Assembly: GCA_963920575.1 (NCBI GenBank)
Contig: OY986965.1
Coordinates: forward strand, 11,856,290 to 11,920,289
Length of the DNA: 64,000 nt
Reading direction: 5' to 3'
DNA from: Narthecium ossifragum
Lineage: Eukaryota; Streptophyta; Magnoliopsida; Dioscoreales; Nartheciaceae
The translations under genes were made by a program, and so were the position numbers. How positions within the stretch are numbered: the stretch's first letter is position 1; each line of letters opens with the position of its first letter. The notes beneath the pieces are model-generated. The model searched no databases. It saw nothing but the letters and a program-made list of their open reading frames with translations, and was not told the DNA's origin. Shown here piece by piece: positions 57,358 through 64,000 of the stretch.

Positions 57358-58857
57358 AATTCCCCCACACTTAGCTTTTGCTCGTCCTCGGGCAAAACTA
57401 AAATTCACTCTACTCAAGATATCAAGGTTGCAACGCCATCAACAAAGAACAATCAAGCTCTTTACAACTCATAACATATCATGAACAAACATTTTTAGAC
57501 AACTTAAAAATCAATCAATAAGCATTCACTTGAATATGGAGCATACTAAACAAGTAGACCCTCACGGAAATAAACACTCAACTCTCATGTGTTTGAAGGG
57601 TATGTATTTCACTCAAATTCATTCCAATGAAAATGATCTACCATAAGCTTGCATATCTTCTCATTCTCCGCCACTAGAATCACATGCATAACACAAATCA
57701 TAAGGACTTCAAAAGGTTGTAATGGGGTCCAGGATTAAGGTGGGAAATATTTGGGAATGTAGCTCAAAAGCCAATGGAACTAATGGAGCAAAATGGATCA
57801 ATAAGACATGTACAACCAATCACTCCATTCAACAACTTTCTTCAACTTAGCTTTAACATACTCAACCCATAAAACATTACCACATTGACAAAGAGATTGT
57901 TCAAAGGAATACTTTTTAACTGAAATAGTGAACAATCTTTTGCAAAAACTTCCACCTTTGTAGAGATCATACATACACATCCCCCTTTCTTAGAATATTA
58001 GGAGGATTCATAAACATATTTTGCAACATGAGAAACAATTTCCTCCTTCACTTTCTTTTCTTCTTTTTCTTTTTCTGATTTTTTTTTTTTCAGAAACAAC
58101 ATACTCACAAATTGAGTATGAAAATAAACTCCACTTCACCAATCATAGCCATACCACAAATCCAAACACCCCCACACTTAAACTTTTGCACCCATACATA
58201 TCATAATGATGATCAATGCTCTACTAGTTTTATGACTTGGGTAACGGAAATATATATTTTTTTTTCAGGTTTAAATCTTGTAATGTGGGTTAACAATGAA
58301 GTCAATAAAGCTCAAAGGTGTTTAGCAAAAGGATTTAATCAAAAGGTAGGCTATTTGGCTTATGTAACTTATAACAAAGATGGCCTTAATCATGTTCATG
58401 TATAAATGTGTCAATGTGACCTCAAATAGAATCAAAGCAAGTTCTAGAGAAACAAATCCATGGAAGAATATCTCTTATGAAAGAAATTAGTGAGACTGAT
58501 ATGAATGTGTCAGTCTAAAGGCTCAAAATCTCACCAGCTTTTGTCTACTCATTTAGTCACTACCATCTCAAGGAAAATAACTCAACTAATTAATTCTAAG
58601 TCGCAAAATTACTCATTCAATCATGTTATGAATATGTCAAGCTTAACTGGTTCTCGCTCATGGCAAATGCAACCTAGATCTCCTCCCCCACACTTGAAAC
58701 TGACATTGTCCCCAATGGAAGGTGGAATGCAAAGAAAAGCAAAAATAACTAAAATGGAAATGCGAAAATAAAAAGAGAAAGGAACGAACTCCCCTTGGGT
58801 TGCCTCCCAAGCAGCGCCTTTGTTTATTGTCATTGGCTCGACTTCATGCTTGCTTCT
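57358..58857 (-). other. Polypurine tract and non-coding 3' interior of the Athila-type element
   Basis: Begins with the reversed polypurine tract AATTCCCCCACAC. A second CCCCCACACTTGAAAC box lies near 58686, next to CATTGTCCCCAATGG. No downstream ORF comparable to 46961-48360 is present. No other gene seen. Confidence 0.6.
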
Positions 58858-61800
58858 TTAATCAGTATAAGTTGGTTCCTCAAGGTCCAATTTTTCCAAC
58901 TTTTCTGTAGGAACGCCTTCATAGAAAGGTTTAAGTCGATGGCCATTCACCGTAAATATTTTGGAAGTGGCTAAACTTTGAATTTCAACTGCACCATGAG
59001 AAAAAACATTAGTAACAATAAAAGGTCCAATCCTACGAGAACGCAACTTACCTGGAAACAAACGTAAGCGTGATTGGTAAAGGAGAACTTTTTGACCAAC
59101 TTTAAACTCCTTTCTAGAGATCATCTTATCATGAAAAGCTTTTATCTTTTCCTTGTAAATCCTAGCGCTCTCATAGGCATCATTGCGAATTTCCTCTAAT
59201 TCTTGCAGTTGCAACTTCCTGTGTTCTCCACTCTCATCCACGTTCATATTAAAGCTTTTGATAGCCCAATAAGCTTTATGTTCTTACTCAACTGGAAGGT
59301 GACATGGTTTCCCAAATACCAAGCGATAAGGTGACATACCGATGGGTGTCTTATATGCAGTCCTATATGCCCACAACGCATCATCCAAACGCAAACTCCA
59401 ATCTTTTCTATTTGGATTTACCGTCTTTTCAATGATGGACTTGATCTCTCGATTTGACACTTCCGCTTGTCCACTAGTTTGCGGATGATAGGCGGTTGAC
59501 ACCTTATGGGTCACTTGGTACTTCCTTAGCAACGCCTCCACAGTTCGATTGCAAAAGTGTGTGCCTCGATCACTTATGAAAGCTCTTGGAATTCCAAACC
59601 TGGATAATATGTTAGACTTGATAAAATCTGCAACAACTTTAGAATCATCAGTCCTGGTAGCTTTAGCTTCTACCCATTTTGAAACATAATCCACAGCAAG
59701 CAGAATATAAACATAACCAAAAGATATAGGGAACGGACCCATGAAATCAATGCCCCAAACATCGAAAATTTCGCAAAATAATATTGGGGTTTGTGGCATC
59801 TCATTCCTTTGGGATATATTTCCTGTCTTCTGACAATTCTCATATGACTTACAAAGAAAATATGAATCTCGAAATAAAGAAGACCAATAGAAACCACATT
59901 CTAACACTTTTCTTGCCGTTCTCTTAACTCCAAAGTGACCTCCACAAGCATAAGAATGACAAAAAGTGAGTATAGAAATAATTTCACTTTCAGGAACGCA
60001 CCTTCTTATTACTTGATCTGCACAATGCTTCCATAAATATGGGTCATCCCACACATAATATTTAGCATCACTTTTAATCTTATCTCTTTGAGCCTTAGAC
60101 AAATCAGAAGGTAACATATTAGTAACCAAATAATTCACAATATTTGCATACCAAGGTAATGTCATAGTTGCAGAAAACAATTGTTCATCAGGGAATGTTT
60201 CCTGTAGACGAAGTTTGTCCTCCACATGAACTAACCGACTCAAATGATCTGCAACTCGATTTTCTGTTCCTCCTTTGTCTTTTATCTCCAAATCAAATTC
60301 ACTCAAGAGAAGTATCCATCGGATTAATCTCGGCTTTGCCTCCTTCTTCGTCATTAAATAACGAAGGGCTGCATGATCAGAATAAACAATGACTTTAGTA
60401 CCAAGTAAATAAGAACGAAATTTTTCTAAAGCAAACACAACGGCTAAAAGTTCTTTTTCAGTTGTAGAATAATTTCTCTGGGCATCATCCAAAGTCTTGG
60501 AAGCATAGTAAATTGCATGAGAAGCTCTTCCAATCTTTTGACCCAAAACTGCGCCCACTGCATAATCACTTGCATCACACATTATCTCGAAAGGAACGCT
60601 CCAGTCTGGGGGCTGAATAACTAGGGTTGAAGTCAATAATTCTTCCAGTTTATCAAATGCCTCTTTGCATGCATCATCGAACTCAAAAACCTTGTCATTT
60701 TGTAACAACGCGCATAGCGGTAATGCTATTTTAGAAAAGTCCTTGATGAATCTTCGGTAAAAACCTGCATGTCCAAGAAAAGAACGAACTTCCCGCACAC
60801 TAGTGGGATAAGGTAAAGATTGAATGACATCAACTTTAGATTTATCAACCTCAATTCCTTTAGATGAAATAACATGACCCAAAACTATACCTTGTTCAAC
60901 CATGAAATGACATTTCTCAGAATTTAACACAAGGCTAGTTTCTATGCATCTTTGAAAAACAAGTGTAAGGTTATGTAAACAATTATCAAAAGAGTTTCCA
61001 TAAACTGTGAAATCATCCATAAAAACCTCTATGATCTGTTCAATATAATCTGAGAATATACTAACCATACACCTTTGGAAAGTAGCTGGGGCGTTGCAAA
61101 GACCAAAAGGCATGCGACGATATGCAAAAGTTCCAAATAGGCATGTGAACGTCGTCTTTTCCTGATCTTCAGGGGCAATTGCAATCTGAAAGTAACCTGA
61201 ATAACCATCAAGAAAACAATAATAAGAATGACCAGCTAATCTTTCAAGCATCTGATCAATAAAAGGTAAAGGGAAGTGGTCCTTGCGGCTTATAGCATTT
61301 AATTTTCTATAATCAATACAAACCCTCCACCCATTTTGCACACGGGTGGGAACTAACTCATCTTTGTGATTTCTCACCACGGTTATTCCTGTCTTTTTAG
61401 GAACAACTTGAAATGGACTAACCCAATTGCTATCCGAAATAGGATAGATCACTCCAACTTCAAGCAGTTTGAGGATCTCCTTCTTTACAACATCCATCAT
61501 GGGCGGATTTAACCTTTTTTGTGGTTGGCGGGAAGGTTTCGCTCCCTCTTCAAGCAAGATACGATGCATACATGTACTCGGGCTGATTCCCTTGATGTCT
61601 GCAATTGTCCAACCAATAGCTGTCTTATGCTCCTTAAGAACCTGCATAAGTTTTTCTTCCTGTGGTGCACTAAGGTTATTGGGGATAATCACTGGTAATA
61701 CTCCTTCATCTCCAAGAAAAGCATATTTAAGATGATTAGGAAGAGGTTTCAGATCTGGAATAGGTGCTTGCAATTCAGAAGGTAATGATTTCTCATTAGA

Positions 61801-63999
61801 TACAGGTAATGAACTAGATGAATCGTTACCTGATTGCTGAATTATCGAAAAATCATTCAGTGTTGCAACAGTTTCCTGCAAATTAGTACTCAAAGATAGC
61901 TCCTCATTTTCTTCCTCAAGAGATTTGCTAATAGACACTTCCAATTCATCTTTATCACTAAGTTCAAAAACTTCCTGTGATAAATAATCAATCACATCAA
62001 TTGAATACACTGAACAATCATCAGCAGAATATTTCATGGCATCTTATATATTAAACTTAACAGTTTCACCATCAAATTCCATGGTAAGTGTGCCACTATG
62101 GACATCTATCTTAGTCTTGGATGTCTTCAAGAAAGGTCTTCCCAACAAAATAGGAGTACTATGATCACCATTCTCCATATCAAGCACATAAAAATCAGCA
62201 GGGAAAACTAAATCATTGACCAGCACAAGAATATCTTCAACTACACCTTTAGGATAGGCGTTAGATCTGTCAGCCAATTGAATCACAACACCAGTTTCAT
62301 TCAAAGGCCCAAGTTTTAAAGAAGAATATATAGAATATGGCATGACATTGATAGAAGCTCCCAAATCTAACATGGCTTTCTCAAATTTGGTGTTACCAAT
62401 TGTACATGGGATAGTAAACATACCTGGATCCCTACACTTTGTAGGAATTTTTCTTTGAAGAATTGCAGAAACATTTTCCCCTACTTTCACCTTCTCACAT
62501 CCTTTAAGTTTCTGCTTCCTCTTAATTGTGCACAATTCCTTCAAGAATTTAGCATAACGAGGTACTTGTTTAAGAGCATCTAAGAGTGAAATATTTACCT
62601 CGCAACGGCGAAAAGTCTCATATAGATCTGAATTCTTCTCATATTTTCTTGATTCTGTCAAAGCCTGAGGAAAAGGAGGTACAGGTTTATAATCAGAAAG
62701 AGGTGAAAACTTACGTTTAGGTACGTCGTCGTCATCGGGAAAGATTTTGTCCGCGACGATGTCTTGCTCGTTTCCTTGCAGAGAAGATGCAGGAATTTCC
62801 TTGATTGGAGTCTCAACTTCTTTACCACTTTTCAAAATGATTGCACTTGCATTCTCTCTTGGATTTATTACCGTTTGAGAGGGTAATTTTCCCGAATTTT
62901 GCGCCTCTAGCTTGCTAATTGCTGACGCCATCTGGCCCACCTGATGTTCCAATCTTTGAATACTAGCCTTCGTCTCCTGTTGAATTTGCGAATTATTAGT
63001 AACAAGAGATTTAACCATATCTTCTAAAGACATACCAGAATCAGGAGTTGGGTTTGGTTGTTGTCTCGGGGGGTATGGCGGTCTATATTGTTGATATTGA
63101 TGTCCAGTCGGACGAAATTGAGTTGTAGGCTGATTTACTTGTGGATTCCCATAGTTGAGATTGGGGTGATCCCTCCATCCCGGATTATACGTGTTTGAAT
63201 AGGGATCATACTTCCTTTGCGGTGGTCCTGGGAAACTCCCAGCTGCATTTACTTGTTCAATGGGTTCCTCTTGAAGAGTTGGGCACATATCAGTTGGATG
63301 TCCCGCCACCGAACAAATTCCACAAACCTTCGCTGTTTGCATGTTACCTACAACCATTTGACGAACAAGAGAAGTTAGACTCGCAATCTGTTGTTCAACA
63401 GATGAAACATTTACCTCATTAACATTTTTTGAATAAGAATCAAGTCTAGTATTAAATTGTTGAGAATTAGCCGCCATATTTGCAATCAAGTTCCTCGCAG
63501 CTTCAGGTGTTTTATCCACCAAAGCTCCTCCACTAGCGGCATCAATCATACTCCTGTCATTGATTAGTAAGCCCTCATAAAAATATTGAATAAGTAATTG
63601 CTCACTAATTTGATGATGGGGACAGCTTGCACATAATTTCTTAAAACGTTCCCAATATTCATGTAGAGATTCTCCATTATGTTGCCTCACACCACAGATC
63701 TCTTTCCTAATGTTGGCCGCTCTTGAGGCTGGAAAATACTTCTCTAAAAACAACCTCTTCATCTCGTTCCATGTGGTAATACTACCAGATGGTAAATAAT
63801 AAAGCCAATCTTTAGCCGAATCCTTCAAAGAAAATGGAAAGGCTCTCAATTTGATTTGATCTTCAGTCACCCCCATGGGTTTCATACTTATGCACACAAC
63901 ATGAAGCTCCTTTAAATGCTTGTGAGGATCCTCACCTGAAAGTCCATGAAAAGTAGGTAAGAGGTGTATTAGTCCAGATTTTAATTCAAAAGTAGCAGC
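58858..63999 (-). pseudogene. Athila-type gag-pro-pol polyprotein with two in-frame stops, 5' end outside the window
   Basis: One minus-strand frame from the right edge to the stop at 58858-58860. Gag: LRAFPFSLKDSAKDWLYYLP, LEKYFPASRAANIRKE and CPHHQISEQLLIQYFYEGLL; zinc knuckle CGICSVAGHPTDMC. Protease: MLDLGASINVMP, ILLGRPFLKTSKTKI. TAA at 62044-62046 separates this from pol. [11 protein letters not shown] and the active site FMDD (about 61013-61024). RNase [25 protein letters not shown]. Integrase: HHCC region around [14 protein letters not shown], then [17 protein letters not shown] and [13 protein letters not shown] at 59284-59286 cuts the integrase C-terminus just after HLPVE. Family members keep reading to HKAYWAIK, which is still present. 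Its product would copy and insert the element; as it stands only partial proteins could be made. Confidence 0.93.
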
Positions 64000-64000
64000 A

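Larger units (their letters stand above)
55767..64000 (-). mobile_element. Athila-type LTR retrotransposon (minus), 3' LTR and gag-pro-pol, truncated by the window
   Basis: In element order from the right edge: gag, protease, reverse transcriptase, RNase H, integrase, about 1.5 kb of non-coding DNA, polypurine tract and 3' LTR (57357 down to 55767). The 5' LTR and primer site are outside the window. The element is inserted in LTR E. Coding sequence is nearly complete except for two nonsense codons, so it is a recent or slowly decaying copy and the likeliest enzyme source type for the non-autonomous relative at 40587. Confidence 0.9.

Noticed and set aside
1..64000. tRNA, rRNA or organellar inserts
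   Set aside because: I saw no cloverleaf-like gene or ribosomal sequence. The only tRNA-related sequence is the retrotransposon primer site at 42168-42185.

Overview
This is nuclear DNA of a flowering plant, probably a monocot. Two host genes are recognisable (an intron-rich ALG7 and a single-exon, GC-rich KIC/PBP1-type EF-hand gene). Everything else is plant transposable elements: hAT DNA elements, small gene-capturing TIR elements, and Ty3/gypsy LTR retrotransposons, several of them Athila-like. Host calls and element boundaries come from reading exons, splice sites, terminal sequences and target-site duplications (TSDs) by eye. Species is not resolved.

Layout. 1-7888: the 3' half (8 exons) of ALG7 on +, with intron 1 swollen by degenerate repeats and intron 4 carrying a 1.9-kb hAT deletion derivative. 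8634-10509 and 10594-11539: two neighbouring elements with similar terminal inverted repeats; the first carries beta-1,3-glucanase (GH17) and sterol methyltransferase (SMT2) fragments, the second a cohesin-loader SCC4 fragment. 11954-12316 (-): EF-hand gene. 13706-37185: an old LTR element whose non-coding body has been opened by three large LTR insertions, each containing further insertions, mostly solo LTRs with perfect 5-bp TSDs and nested up to five deep. About 37.2-54.66 kb: a hAT element whose transposase gene is split by a complete 12.9-kb Athila-like retrotransposon (40587-53500, TSD CTATG), which itself holds another solo LTR. 54949-64000: a gypsy LTR interrupted by a minus-strand Athila-type element whose gag-pro-pol frame runs off the right edge.

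The main unexplained signal is a promoter-associated palindrome array. The octamer GATCGATC recurs in pairs with an almost fixed start-to-start offset of 22 bp (range 20-23; 37 pairs counted by eye) in the LTRs of several otherwise different retrotransposon families. It also occurs inside one element, directly in front of a TATA box and an extra open reading frame. In most places the array lies just upstream of a TATA box. Two LTRs that share their ends carry different promoter cores, one with this array and one with an AATATTC-rich core, which implies module swapping between families.

The ALG7 product would start N-glycan assembly in the ER. The EF-hand protein would be a small cytosolic Ca2+ sensor. 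The transposon genes are nearly all broken: single nonsense codons split the gag-pro-pol, gag-pro, downstream-ORF and transposase frames.
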